DNA of 64,000 nt from Pseudomonas tumuqii (GCF_013184545.1 NZ_JAAOJA010000014.1:1-64000), one strand, 5' to 3'; shown: positions 54,601-62,733, numbered from the stretch's first letter. Numbers and translations are program-made. The notes: a model not told the origin generated them from the sequence alone.

Positions 54601-56401
54601 GCGTGGCAAACAGGTCGTAGTGGTCGGCGATACTCGGCAGATGCCCCCTACCGACTTTTTCAGCCGTGAAGTCGAAATGGATGATGAAGACAGTGCCACG
54701 GGTGATATCGAAAGCATTCTGACCATGTTCAAGGCCGCGGGTAGTCAGGAGCGCTACTTGCGCTGGCACTACCGCAGCCGGCATGAATCATTGATTGCCG
54801 TTTCCAACGTCGAGTTTTACGACAGTAAGTTGGTGGTGTTCCCGTCTGCGGGTCAGCATCCACATGCTAAGGGCGTGAGCCTTGACTATCTACCGACGGC
54901 GCTTTTCGATCGTGGCCGCACGCGGACAAACAAAGACGAAGCCAAGGCAGTCGCTCGCGCAGTGATGGAGCACGCCATCCTTACCCCTGAGCTGTCTTTG
55001 GGGGTTGCCGCATTCAGCGTGGCGCAGCGGGATTTAATCCAAGTCGAAGTCGAGTTGCTGCGCCGGAAAACGCCAGAGGCCGAGGTGTTCTTCACAAGCG
55101 AAAGCAGCGAGCCCTTCTTCACTAAAAACCTTGAAAACATCCAGGGTGATGAGCGCGATGTGATTTTTATCAGTGTTGGTTACGGTCGGAATGAGTCCGG
55201 CCGTATCGCCAAGAACTTTGGCCCGTTGAACTCCAAAGGCGGGCATCGCCGGCTTAATGTTCTGATCACTCGCGCGAAAATGGCCATGCGAGTGTTCTGT
55301 AACTTCAGGGCCGATGAGCTGGAGCTGGATGCTGATGCAAGCCACGGGTTGAGGGCACTGCGTAATTTCCTCAAATTTGCCGAAACCGGCGAGTTAGCGG
55401 TGGCCAAGGAAACTGGGAAAGCGGCGGATTCGCCTTTTGAGCTTGAGGTGATCGAAGCGCTGCGTGAGCGCAACTATGTGATTGAGCCGCAGGTGGGTAC
55501 GGCGGGTTACTTCATCGATATCGCCGTCAAAGACCCAGAGTACCCGGGACGTTATGTGCTGGCGATCGAGTGCGATGGTGCTGCTTACCATAGCTCGCGC
55601 TCCGCCCGTGACCGTGACCGTTTGCGTCAGGGCGTGCTTGAAGGGCTTGGTTGGAATTTCCATCGAATCTGGAGCACGGACTGGTTCCGTAACCCGCAGC
55701 AGGAAATTACCCGTGCCGTAGCGGCTATTGAGGCTGCACGGCAGAAACTTGCGGAGCAGCGAGATATGGCGGTGCCTGACGTGACTGCGCCTGAGCAAAA
55801 GCATGAAATTGTGCGCGGGCAACCGGCCGAGGAAAAACTACCAAGTTCGAGCCGACCCTATATACAGGCACGGCTGAGTCCGGCGATGGATCCTAGCCTG
55901 CAGCTTCATCAGGAAAAGCCCGAGCGGTTGATTCGAATGATCAGCTCTGTGGTCGAGGTAGAGTCACCGGTCCACGAGAGTGATATCACGCGTCGTCTTA
56001 TGGAAGCTTTTGGGGTGGCGCGGGCGGGTTCGAGAATTGCCACGGCGGTGCAGGAGGCCATTCGGCTTGGTTGCCGGCAGCAACAGTTTCGTCAGCGTGA
56101 TGGATTTGTCTATTCCGTCAACGGGCAAGCCATGCAAATCAGAAATCGCGCTCAGCTGGACGCCAGTGAGCGCAAGATTGAACTGGTAGCGCCCGAGGAG
56201 ATGGATCTGGCACTGCTAGAAACGGTCACTCTGGGCTTCTCTATGGCGAGTGAGGATGCTGTTTCTGGAGCGCTGTCTCTGCTTGGTTTCGGCCGTGCGA
56301 CAGCGAAAATCTCTGGGGTGCTTGAGGCTCGTTTGGATGATCTAACTCGTGCTGGGCATTTGGCGTGCGTAGATGGAATGCTGAGTTCTCAACCGGTCTG
56401 A
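51623..56401 (+). CDS. DUF4011/SF1 helicase/Vsr-like nuclease protein
   Basis: A 1592-residue helicase-nuclease. Residues 1-170 contain a DUF4011-like N-terminal block (KLQSSRKELLDIGLRNNMLNFR); the SF1 helicase has Walker A GPPGTGKS at 350-357, Walker B VVVFDEASQV near 970, GDTRQMPPT near 1005 and GDERDVIFISVGYG near 1180. A Vsr/MTES_1575-like endonuclease lies at about 1270-1350 (SPFELEVIEALRER, GYFIDIAV, VLAIECDGAAYHSS). A DUF3320-like domain follows at about 1433-1500. Such proteins are found in defence islands and are candidates for stand-alone phage defence. Here the gene lies 37 bases after mcrC and 181 before hsdR, so it is part of this operon. Confidence 0.87.
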   Translation: MSAGISQKLQSSRKELLDIGLRNNMLNFRKTAKTLVVVDELSEEVFNILYRQEKAMTFAPMARKKLAEMAKSVNPDAFEDDESASDEQLLHELDSLDWSGAADDDADTASGKARRHLDTRLQTALDDERLFLQLLKIHAEAKGFIEEQGVNTLFLALGFLHWYEADSSDMLRKAPLLLLPVSMERGGAKDGFALKYSGDDLVDNLSLVAKLKTDFGLDMSACSLAEVADATEGEALSAFFADVGDVISKQKRWKIVPNEMALGFFSFGKFLMFKDLDPKSWPEEKQPGEHGVMKRLLGGGFGDQRSAYPEEVNIDSVINPGDVRFVKDADSSQTEAILEIRAGSNLVIQGPPGTGKSQTITNVIAELIGQKKTVLFVAEKMAALEVVKRRLDECHLGDAVFELHSHKSTKQSVLKELARTLDQGRPLTKVGVEDLASLKELQDGLNLYCEAVSSLAGASGLVFVEVLGSYLKLKRTKPGLPVLAFAPMATWSHAEQLRRRELVKELVLHLEEMGRPDQSVFWGTERTYFSPIEQNSATDALQQASAHLAALQSAASALSQRLMLTHPATLADVDVICRAARRAAEAPRLEGVQLSTGDWQVRRDVIRELLQAGEQMSTCRNQHDSVLIDAAWEQDLLEVRQCLLAYGDKWWKVFSGRFRAARTRLQGLAREALPKTNPELLALVDSVLTYQQGKKIYDQHEALGSALFGAQWQRQKSDWAVLERLSSWVIKLHDDLGNGDIPQGIISFLAGHADASGLGDAVAGIEKHVVGLDQALRSSLDVTGMQSQKDQDSIRALGLEALGTRLAQWLDNLTALYQMSRWNVLAGQLRAERLDELLQLAKVSDEPALLTDILDLSWYSGLVQRVYADKPALQQFDRIKHEHQISRFRNLDLASLRHAQTSLAKQVWESMPNINQPGEMAILRGELNKKRRHMPIRQLIEKAGRAIQQIKPVFMMSPMSIANFLPPGKLEFDVVVFDEASQVKAVDAFGAIMRGKQVVVVGDTRQMPPTDFFSREVEMDDEDSATGDIESILTMFKAAGSQERYLRWHYRSRHESLIAVSNVEFYDSKLVVFPSAGQHPHAKGVSLDYLPTALFDRGRTRTNKDEAKAVARAVMEHAILTPELSLGVAAFSVAQRDLIQVEVELLRRKTPEAEVFFTSESSEPFFTKNLENIQGDERDVIFISVGYGRNESGRIAKNFGPLNSKGGHRRLNVLITRAKMAMRVFCNFRADELELDADASHGLRALRNFLKFAETGELAVAKETGKAADSPFELEVIEALRERNYVIEPQVGTAGYFIDIAVKDPEYPGRYVLAIECDGAAYHSSRSARDRDRLRQGVLEGLGWNFHRIWSTDWFRNPQQEITRAVAAIEAARQKLAEQRDMAVPDVTAPEQKHEIVRGQPAEEKLPSSSRPYIQARLSPAMDPSLQLHQEKPERLIRMISSVVEVESPVHESDITRRLMEAFGVARAGSRIATAVQEAIRLGCRQQQFRQRDGFVYSVNGQAMQIRNRAQLDASERKIELVAPEEMDLALLETVTLGFSMASEDAVSGALSLLGFGRATAKISGVLEARLDDLTRAGHLACVDGMLSSQPV

Positions 56402-56410
56402 CAGGCTGAG

Positions 56411-56446
56411 CGACTAAGTAACCGACCAAGTAAGCGATCAAGTAGA
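56411..56446 (+). repeat. Three 12-bp tandem repeats before hsdR
   Basis: CGACTAAGTAAC, CGACCAAGTAAG and CGATCAAGTAGA follow each other directly after the helicase stop codon. They could be binding sites of a regulator of a secondary hsdR promoter. Confidence 0.55.
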
Positions 56447-56533
56447 ACGGTTGTTGATGGAATTTACACCGCAGTCAGCTCTGGATATCGGTGGATAGAT
56501 TCAGGCGAGCACTGGCAAAAAATTAGTGGATGG

Positions 56534-56550
56534 GTTGCGCAGAGCGCAAC
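56534..56550. repeat. Perfect hairpin before hsdR
   Basis: GTTGCGC and GCGCAAC enclose AGA, a perfect 7-bp stem 33 bases upstream of the hsdR start. Without a T run it is more likely an operator or RNA attenuation element than a terminator. Confidence 0.5.
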
Positions 56551-56582
56551 GCATCGGCAAATGAATCAAGGAACGAGTCGGC

Positions 56583-59500
56583 ATGACCGAAGACCAGCTG
56601 GAACAAGAAGCACTCGAATGGCTCGCCGAGCTGGGTTACACCCATGTGTACGGCCCCGATATCGCCCTCGATGGCGACAGCCCCGAGCGCGAGAGCTATC
56701 GCCAGGTGGTGTTGGCGGGGCGGCTGCGGGCGGCTATTGCCAGGCTCAACCCGGCGGTGCCGCTGGCCGCGCGCGAGGATGCCCTCAAGCAGGTGCTGGA
56801 ACTGGGCGTGCCGGTGCAGTTGTCGGCCAACCGCTTGTTCCATCGCTTGCTGGTCGGCGGTGTGCCGGTGCAGTACCAGAAGGATGGCGAGACCCGTGGC
56901 GATTTCGTCCGCCTGATCGACTGGGTGCAGGTCAAGGCCAACGACTGGCTGGCGATCAATCAGTTCAGCATCCAGGGGCCCAAGCACACCCGTCGACCGG
57001 ACATCATTCTGTTCGTCAACGGTCTGCCGCTGGTGCTGCTGGAGTTGAAGAACCCGGCGGATGTGCATGCCAATCTCTGGAAGGCGTTTGACCAGATCCA
57101 GACGTACAAGGAACAGATCCCGGATGTGTTCCAGTACAACCAGATCCTGGTGATCTCCGACGGCAGCGAGGCGCGCATGGGCTCGCTGTCGGCCGACGGT
57201 GAGCGCTACATGAACTGGCGCACCATCGACGGCATCGGCATCGATCCGCTGGGCCAGTTCAATGAACTGGAAACCCTGCTGCGCGGGGTGATGGCGCCTG
57301 AGATGCTGCTCGATTACCTGCGCTACTTCGTGCTGTTCGAGGACGACGGACGGCTGCTGAAGAAGATTGCCGGTTACCACCAGTTCCATGCGGTACGAGT
57401 AGCCATTCAGCAGGTGGTAAAAGCCTCCCGCCCAGGCGGTACGCACAAGGGCGGGGTGGTGTGGCATACCCAGGGCTCCGGCAAGAGCATCACCATGACC
57501 TGCTTCGCCGCGCGGGTGATGCAGGAAGCGGCGATGGAGAACCCGACCATTGTGGTGATCACCGACCGCAATGACCTGGATGGCCAGTTGTTCGGGGTGT
57601 TTTCCCTGTCGCAGGATCTGTTGCGCGAGCAGCCGGTGCAGGTGGAGTCCCGTGGCGACTTGCGCAGCAAACTGGCCAATCGTCCGAGCGGCGGCATTGT
57701 GTTCGCCACTATTCAGAAGTTCATGCCGGGAGTGGATGAAGACTGCTTCCCGGTGCTCTCCGACCGTTCGAATATCGTGGTGATCGCCGACGAGGCCCAT
57801 CGCACCCAGTATGGTTTCGGTGCCCAGTTGAAGGCCCCAGGTAGGAGCCAGCTTGCTGGCGATCCTGCTCAGGACAAGAACGCCACCGAGCTGGCGCCTG
57901 GCGGTTATTTGCAGGCCGCCGAAAGCAGCGCGCGCTATCAGGTCGGTTATGCCCAGCATCTGCGCGATGCATTGCCTAATGCCACCTTCGTGGCCTTTAC
58001 CGGTACGCCGGTATCCAGTGAAGACCGTGACACGCGCTCGGTGTTCGGTGAGTACATTCACGTCTACGACATGCAGCAGGCCAAGGAAGATGGCGCCACC
58101 GTGGCCATCTACTACGAGTCGCGGCTGGCCAAGTTATCGCTCAAGGACAGTGAGCTTTCGCATATCGACGACGAGGTCGATGAGCTGGCCGAAGACGAGG
58201 AGGAAGGCCAGCAGTCCCGGCTGAAGAGCCGTTGGGCGGCTCTGGAAAAGGTAGTGGGTGCCGAACCGCGGATTCAGAGCGTGGCCAAGGATCTGGTCGC
58301 GCACTTTGAAGAGCGCAATCAGGCCCAGCACGGCAAGGCCATGGTGGTGGCCATGAGTCGTGAGATTTGCGTGCACTTGTACAACGAGATCATCGCCCAG
58401 CGTCCCGACTGGCACGACGAAGACCCGGAGAAGGGCGCGATCAAGGTGATCATGACCGGCAGCGCCTCGGACAAGGCGTTACTGCGTCCGCATATCTACA
58501 GCCATCAGGTGAAAAAACGCCTTGAGAAACGCTTCAAGGACCCGCAAGACCCGCTCAGGCTGGTGATTGTGCGCGACATGTGGCTGACCGGCTTCGATGC
58601 CCCGTGCGTGCACACCCTGTACGTCGACAAGCCGATGAAGGGCCACAACCTGATGCAGGCCATCGCCCGGGTAAACCGCGTGTTCAAGGACAAGCAGGGC
58701 GGACTGGTGGTGGATTACATCGGCATCGCCAACGAGCTGAAAGCGGCGCTCAAGGAGTACACCGCCAGCAAGGGCCGTGGCCGGCCAACGGTGGATGCCC
58801 ATGAGGCGTATGCGCTGCTGGAAGAAAAGCTCGATGTGCTGCGCAGCCTGCTGCATGGCTTCGACTTCAGCGAATTCCTCACCGGCGGCCACAAGCTGCT
58901 GGCCGGCGCCGCCAACCATGTACTGGGCGAGAAGGATGGCAAGAAACGCTTCGCCGACAACGCCCTGGCCATGAGCAAGGCTTTCACCCTGTGCTGCACC
59001 CTGGATGAAGCCAAGGCAGTGCGCGAGGAAGTGGCGTTCTTCCAGGCGATCAAGGTGATGCTGATCAAGCGTGAAGTCAGCGCGCAGAAGAAGACCGACG
59101 AAGAGCGCGAGTTGGCCATCCGCCAGATCATCGGCAATGCGGTGGTGTCCGGCGAGGTGGTGGATGTGTTCCAGGCCGTTGGCCTGGACAAGCCCAATAT
59201 CGGCCTGCTGGATGAGGATTTCCTCGCCGAGGTGCGCAACCTGCCAGAGAAGAACCTGGCGGTGGAGCTGCTGGAGCGCTTGCTCGAAGGGGAAATCAAG
59301 AGCCGCTTCAGCAGCAACCTGGCGCAAGAGAAGAAGTTCTCCGAGTTGCTCGACAGCGTGATCAAACGCTACCAGAACCGCTCCATCGAAACCGCCCAGG
59401 TGATCGAAGAACTGATCGAAATGGCCAAGAAGTTCGCCGCCGCCAGCAAGCGCGGGGATGCCCTGGGTCTGAACGATGACGAACTGGCCTTCTACGATGC

Positions 59501-59750
59501 CCTGGCCAACAACGAAGCCTCGGTGCGTGAGCTGGGCGATGAAACCCTGGCCAAGATCGCCCACGAACTGACCGACAGCCTGCGCAAGAACGTCAGCGTC
59601 GACTGGAGCAGTCGCGACAGCGTAAGGGCCAAGCTCAGGCTGCTGGTCAAACGCATCTTGCGCAAATACAAGTATCCGCCGGATCAACAGGAGGAGGCTG
59701 CGCAGTTGGTACTGGAGCAGGCCGAGTCGTTATGTGAGGCCTGGATGTAA
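56583..59750 (+). CDS. hsdR: Type I RM restriction subunit with in-frame REP insert
   Basis: HsdR translocates and cuts DNA at unmodified sites. The 1055-residue protein has the nuclease motif near the N-terminus (RRPD140 ... LLELKNP, Glu154, Lys156), SF2 helicase Walker A in HTQGSGKS near 299-306, DEAHRT near 402, and FTGTPV near 478. Between DEAH and FTGTP an unusual insert of about 30 residues (APGRSQLAGDPAQDKNATEL...) replaces a short family loop; its first part is encoded by the REP element at 57841-57862. Frame and all catalytic motifs are otherwise intact. AGGAACGAG stands before the ATG. Confidence 0.93.
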   Translation: MTEDQLEQEALEWLAELGYTHVYGPDIALDGDSPERESYRQVVLAGRLRAAIARLNPAVPLAAREDALKQVLELGVPVQLSANRLFHRLLVGGVPVQYQKDGETRGDFVRLIDWVQVKANDWLAINQFSIQGPKHTRRPDIILFVNGLPLVLLELKNPADVHANLWKAFDQIQTYKEQIPDVFQYNQILVISDGSEARMGSLSADGERYMNWRTIDGIGIDPLGQFNELETLLRGVMAPEMLLDYLRYFVLFEDDGRLLKKIAGYHQFHAVRVAIQQVVKASRPGGTHKGGVVWHTQGSGKSITMTCFAARVMQEAAMENPTIVVITDRNDLDGQLFGVFSLSQDLLREQPVQVESRGDLRSKLANRPSGGIVFATIQKFMPGVDEDCFPVLSDRSNIVVIADEAHRTQYGFGAQLKAPGRSQLAGDPAQDKNATELAPGGYLQAAESSARYQVGYAQHLRDALPNATFVAFTGTPVSSEDRDTRSVFGEYIHVYDMQQAKEDGATVAIYYESRLAKLSLKDSELSHIDDEVDELAEDEEEGQQSRLKSRWAALEKVVGAEPRIQSVAKDLVAHFEERNQAQHGKAMVVAMSREICVHLYNEIIAQRPDWHDEDPEKGAIKVIMTGSASDKALLRPHIYSHQVKKRLEKRFKDPQDPLRLVIVRDMWLTGFDAPCVHTLYVDKPMKGHNLMQAIARVNRVFKDKQGGLVVDYIGIANELKAALKEYTASKGRGRPTVDAHEAYALLEEKLDVLRSLLHGFDFSEFLTGGHKLLAGAANHVLGEKDGKKRFADNALAMSKAFTLCCTLDEAKAVREEVAFFQAIKVMLIKREVSAQKKTDEERELAIRQIIGNAVVSGEVVDVFQAVGLDKPNIGLLDEDFLAEVRNLPEKNLAVELLERLLEGEIKSRFSSNLAQEKKFSELLDSVIKRYQNRSIETAQVIEELIEMAKKFAAASKRGDALGLNDDELAFYDALANNEASVRELGDETLAKIAHELTDSLRKNVSVDWSSRDSVRAKLRLLVKRILRKYKYPPDQQEEAAQLVLEQAESLCEAWM
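57841..57862 (+). repeat. REP element inside hsdR
   Basis: GTAGGAGCCAGCTTGCTGGC followed by GA is the classic Pseudomonas REP (stem GCCAGC-TT-GCTGGC with GTAGGA head) placed within a coding frame, where it is read as GRSQLAGD. REPs are normally extragenic. Confidence 0.88.
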
Positions 59751-59758
59751 GGAGCCTA

Positions 59759-60400
59759 ATGATAGATGCGACAGCAATTTTCAAGGGTCCCTTCTACGAG
59801 TGGCTTCGCCGTCAGGAGCCTCTATGAGCGGCCGGACTTTTTTGCCGAAGGTTCCTCCGCAATGCTGTTTCAGAAAGACGGCAGTCTTTATCGCCTGACC
59901 GGGATGGCTGCGGCCATAACTTTCCCGCTAGGGAATCCGAGCGCGACAATCTGCAGGTTATGCGCATCCTGCAGGATTTCGGTGCCGTAGCCCCCTCCGA
60001 TGAGGACGTGCTGAAAATAGGCGACGAGTTCTACTGGTTGGCCGAAGTTGAATGGCTGGAAGTGCTTAACTGCCAGGACGCCACCATCCAGCGCCTGGAC
60101 GCTCTGTTGCACGAACTGAGCGACGGTGAGCAACTGGTCATGGAGCAAGACCTGCCCGTGCTGATCGAGCGCGGCCAGCACAAGGCCGAACAACATCCTG
60201 GATTTTCCCTGCTGCTGTACACTCTGGCCACGGCCGCCCGCGTCGGCGGCGATGCCGATGTTCACATCAGCAACATCATGCGCCGCCCAAGTACAGGTGA
60301 GCTGGTCTGGAGTGACCCGCTGTTCTGTACTTCTTCCCGACGAACAACAACTCATAAGCATGATGTCAATTCGCCAAGCTATCGGCATCATCTGAGTTGA
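59759..60400 (+). pseudogene. Frameshifted gene of unknown function
   Basis: An AAGGAG site precedes an ATG at 59759 whose frame (MIDATAIFKGPFYEWLRRQEPL) stops after 22 codons. A +1 frame continues in sense with YERPDFFAEGSSAMLFQKDG, then near 59900 a second shift leads to GHNFPARESERDNLQVMRIL, and near 60325 a third to VLLPDEQQLISMMSI. Combined they give about 200 residues of a soluble protein I cannot name. Three shifts suggest decay; sequencing error cannot be excluded. It starts nine bases after the hsdR stop and was the last gene of the operon. Confidence 0.65.
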
Positions 60401-60494
60401 GCATTGAACAAGCGGGCTTTAAACAAAAGGATGAATCGCCCCGGATTCTCCAGGCATCTTCCTGGTCTGAAGTGGCCGGCCCTGCAGACCGCAC

Positions 60495-60776
60495 CTATGG
60501 GAGATCGATTTTTAGATCCGTCCTGACCATTTTGAAAATCTCCTTTAGGTCTATGTCCGGGTCCCTAGTCAGATAGCACTCAACAATCAGACTTATCGGG
60601 TGGATCTGCATCACTGACGCCAGCTCCTCGACTTTTTCTAAGGTGGGGCATCTCAACCCACGCTCCAGAAGACTCATGTACGCCCGGCTCGTGACCATGA
60701 CGAAGTCCTCCTGGGTCAGCCCTCTACGCTGGCGCATTGACCGAAGAGCCTCGGCGAACGCGTCGTTTAGCTCCAT
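60495..60776 (-). CDS. XRE-family helix-turn-helix regulator
   Basis: A 93-residue HTH_3/XRE regulator: residues 8-60 give FAEALRSMRQRRGLTQEDFVMVTSRAYMSLLERGLRCPTLEKVEELASVM, the lambda-Cro-type HTH. The C-terminal 30 residues are acidic then basic and could serve dimerisation. Two identical TACTATAGTA palindromes lie upstream at 60817-60841, in the divergent promoter region, and are likely its operators. Confidence 0.9.
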   Translation of the reverse strand: MELNDAFAEALRSMRQRRGLTQEDFVMVTSRAYMSLLERGLRCPTLEKVEELASVMQIHPISLIVECYLTRDPDIDLKEIFKMVRTDLKIDLP

Positions 60777-60816
60777 ATCATCATCTCTACAAAAAAGATG
60801 ATGAGGCCATCTTGCT

Positions 60817-60841
60817 TACTATAGTACCACCTACTATAGTA
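60817..60841. promoter_or_regulatory. Twin TACTATAGTA operators
   Basis: The perfect 10-base palindrome TACTATAGTA occurs at 60817-60826 and 60832-60841, spaced 15 bases centre to centre, about one and a half helical turns. Each contains TACTAT, a plausible -10 box on either strand. They sit between the XRE gene and a divergent interrupted ORF, the expected place for autoregulation. Confidence 0.75.
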
Positions 60842-60869
60842 CGCATACTTGCCTTCTGGAGCATATGAC

Positions 60870-61082
60870 ATGTTCGAAACCTACCTTTCAGGCCGTCTCC
60901 CTGAATCGCCATTCTTCGAGCGGGACACCGACAGGTGGGCTTCATTGCCCAATCAAGCAGTTTGGAATGGTTTTACCTAACGCGCGAGTACCTTCAAGAA
61001 CGCGATCTTGCGCTTTCACGCTGCCAACGGCTTTCGTCCCAGGCTGCTAGGTGAACGCTTCCCATGGCAGCCGACGATTTAG
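60870..61082 (+). pseudogene. Divergent ORF interrupted by one stop codon
   Basis: A GGAG site leads to an ATG at 60870. The frame reads MFETYLSGRLPESPFFERD to 60977, meets one TAA at 60978, and continues in the same frame (STFKNAILRFHAANGFRPRL...FPWQPTI) to a TAG at 61080. Ending at a perfect 9-bp hairpin (61071-61095) supports an original gene of about 70 codons. I do not recognise the family. Confidence 0.4.
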
Positions 61083-61095
61083 TGCTAATCGTCGG
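61071..61095. terminator. Hairpin at end of interrupted ORF
   Basis: CCGACGATT pairs perfectly with AATCGTCGG around a seven-base loop that holds the ORF's stop codon. No T run follows, so termination is uncertain. Confidence 0.45.
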
Positions 61096-61359
61096 CTTGC
61101 TTGAGCGTTAAGCCAAGATCAATCCATTGGCGAGCTACACCTGGAAACAGTCCAATGGCTGCCGGTTGAATGCCGTAATGGGCTCTCCCCGCGCCACAGG
61201 TCTATACCACAGAGGGTGGTGACTGATGATTGGGAGAGGCGTTATGAAGCGTATCGCGGTTGATTGTTAGCAATCGAGAAGAGGAATTGAGAGGGTCTGA
61301 GCAAATTCAGATATCTCCCGTCTATCAACTTCCCATCAGAAAAACGCGATGGTGAAACT

Positions 61360-62733
61360 ATGCAGAGTAAATCAGTTGGGCAGGATCGAAGACAGCTCTT
61401 TATTGAGGGGGCAAGGAAGAGGCATGGGGATAAATATAATTACGACAGTGTCATATATATAGACAACAAAACAAAGGTCATCATTTCTTGCGAGGTGCAC
61501 GGGGCATTCCCGCAAACACCCTCTAGCCACTTGGCGGGCTGCGGGTGCAAAGACTGCGGTGTAAAAAGTAGATCCATAAAGCGCAGGCAATCAGTGAGTG
61601 ATTTTATCGCCAAAGCTCAATATAAGCATGGCGATAAGTATTGCTACGATCAAATAGAAAATTATTCAGCCAGTTCTAAAGTGCCAATTGTATGTCCCGA
61701 ACATGGTCTTTTTATGATGGAGCCTTCGAACCATCTCATCGGTCAAGGCTGCAAAGACTGCGGGGTGAGTAGACGCGCTAACAAGTGCAGATCCAGTGGG
61801 GACGCGTTCGTTGCTCGAGCATATCGAATCCATGGAAGTAGATATAGCTATGCTCAGGTTAATTACCTTAATGCAAGGACGAATGTGATAATTGAATGCG
61901 CAAGGCATGGCCCATTCCAACAAAGTCCAGATTCTCATCTCGCAGGTTATGGATGTAAAAGGTGCGCAGCTGAGCAGAGAGGGAAGGTTCGTGAGTTAGG
62001 AATATTCACTCATATTGAGCGGGCAAGGGAAAAACATAAAGACTTTTATGACTATGCGCTAGTGCCGTTAGATGGGAAGGCTAGCGACAAGGTGCAAATC
62101 GGATGCCCTCAGCACGGACTTTTTTCGCAAGATTTTTACCAGCACTCTCGTGGGATGGGCTGTCAAAAATGTTGGGATGAAAGAAGGAATATGACGCACA
62201 AGAAAAATGACGTGTTCATTCTTGAGGCCAAGAATAAACATGGTGCGAAGTATGACTATTCGGAGGTCGACTACATTAACGCTCACACCAAGATTAAAAT
62301 TAGCTGTGCTGTGCATGGCTCGTTTGAGATAACGCCAACTAAACATTTGAGTAGAGGTGATGGATGCCCAGAATGTGGGTTTCTTAAGCGTAAAGGAATC
62401 GGGGGGGTTACTGACGTCCGGTTAAAACAAGAGCCAGAACTCGGCGCTGTTGATGCTTGGTTGTATATTGCGTACATGGATAATGGTGAGGAGGGGTTCT
62501 TTAAGGTCGGACACACGACAAATAAACATCCAGAAAACCGTTTTTCTTTTTTCAATACGTATAGTTGGACCATTGAGCATGCTGTAAGTAAGTCGCTTTG
62601 TGAGGTGCTTAGACTAGAAGGGGAGTTAAAACGAACGCTGCCAAGCTACATGCCGCAGCTTAAGTTTAATGGTTATACTGAGTGTACCTTAGAGGATCCT
62701 TGGCCACTGTTAAAAAAACTGCTGAATCTATAG
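61360..62733 (+). CDS. DUF723-like repeat/GIY-YIG-like protein
   Basis: A 457-residue protein, clearly AT-richer than its surroundings and so probably acquired. It contains five copies of a roughly 65-residue module (about 12-67, 80-134, 147-201, 215-275 and 283-337), each with HG-KY-Y, a V-I-C--HG-F strand pair, P--HL-G-GC--C. These match the DUF723-type zinc-binding repeats. The paired His and Cys residues in each repeat are likely zinc ligands. The end (about 360-450) has AWLYIAYM and FFKVGHTT with ENRFSFFNTY, the pattern of a GIY-YIG nuclease-like domain. The array probably binds DNA and the end cleaves or nicks it, suggesting a mobile-element or defence nuclease. Confidence 0.75.
   Translation: MQSKSVGQDRRQLFIEGARKRHGDKYNYDSVIYIDNKTKVIISCEVHGAFPQTPSSHLAGCGCKDCGVKSRSIKRRQSVSDFIAKAQYKHGDKYCYDQIENYSASSKVPIVCPEHGLFMMEPSNHLIGQGCKDCGVSRRANKCRSSGDAFVARAYRIHGSRYSYAQVNYLNARTNVIIECARHGPFQQSPDSHLAGYGCKRCAAEQRGKVRELGIFTHIERAREKHKDFYDYALVPLDGKASDKVQIGCPQHGLFSQDFYQHSRGMGCQKCWDERRNMTHKKNDVFILEAKNKHGAKYDYSEVDYINAHTKIKISCAVHGSFEITPTKHLSRGDGCPECGFLKRKGIGGVTDVRLKQEPELGAVDAWLYIAYMDNGEEGFFKVGHTTNKHPENRFSFFNTYSWTIEHAVSKSLCEVLRLEGELKRTLPSYMPQLKFNGYTECTLEDPWPLLKKLLNL

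Noticed and set aside
44688..59750. Defence locus considered as BREX or DISARM
   Set aside because: No PglX/BrxC/PglZ or DrmA/B genes; the genes are classical HsdM/S/R and McrB/C plus a DUF4011 helicase.
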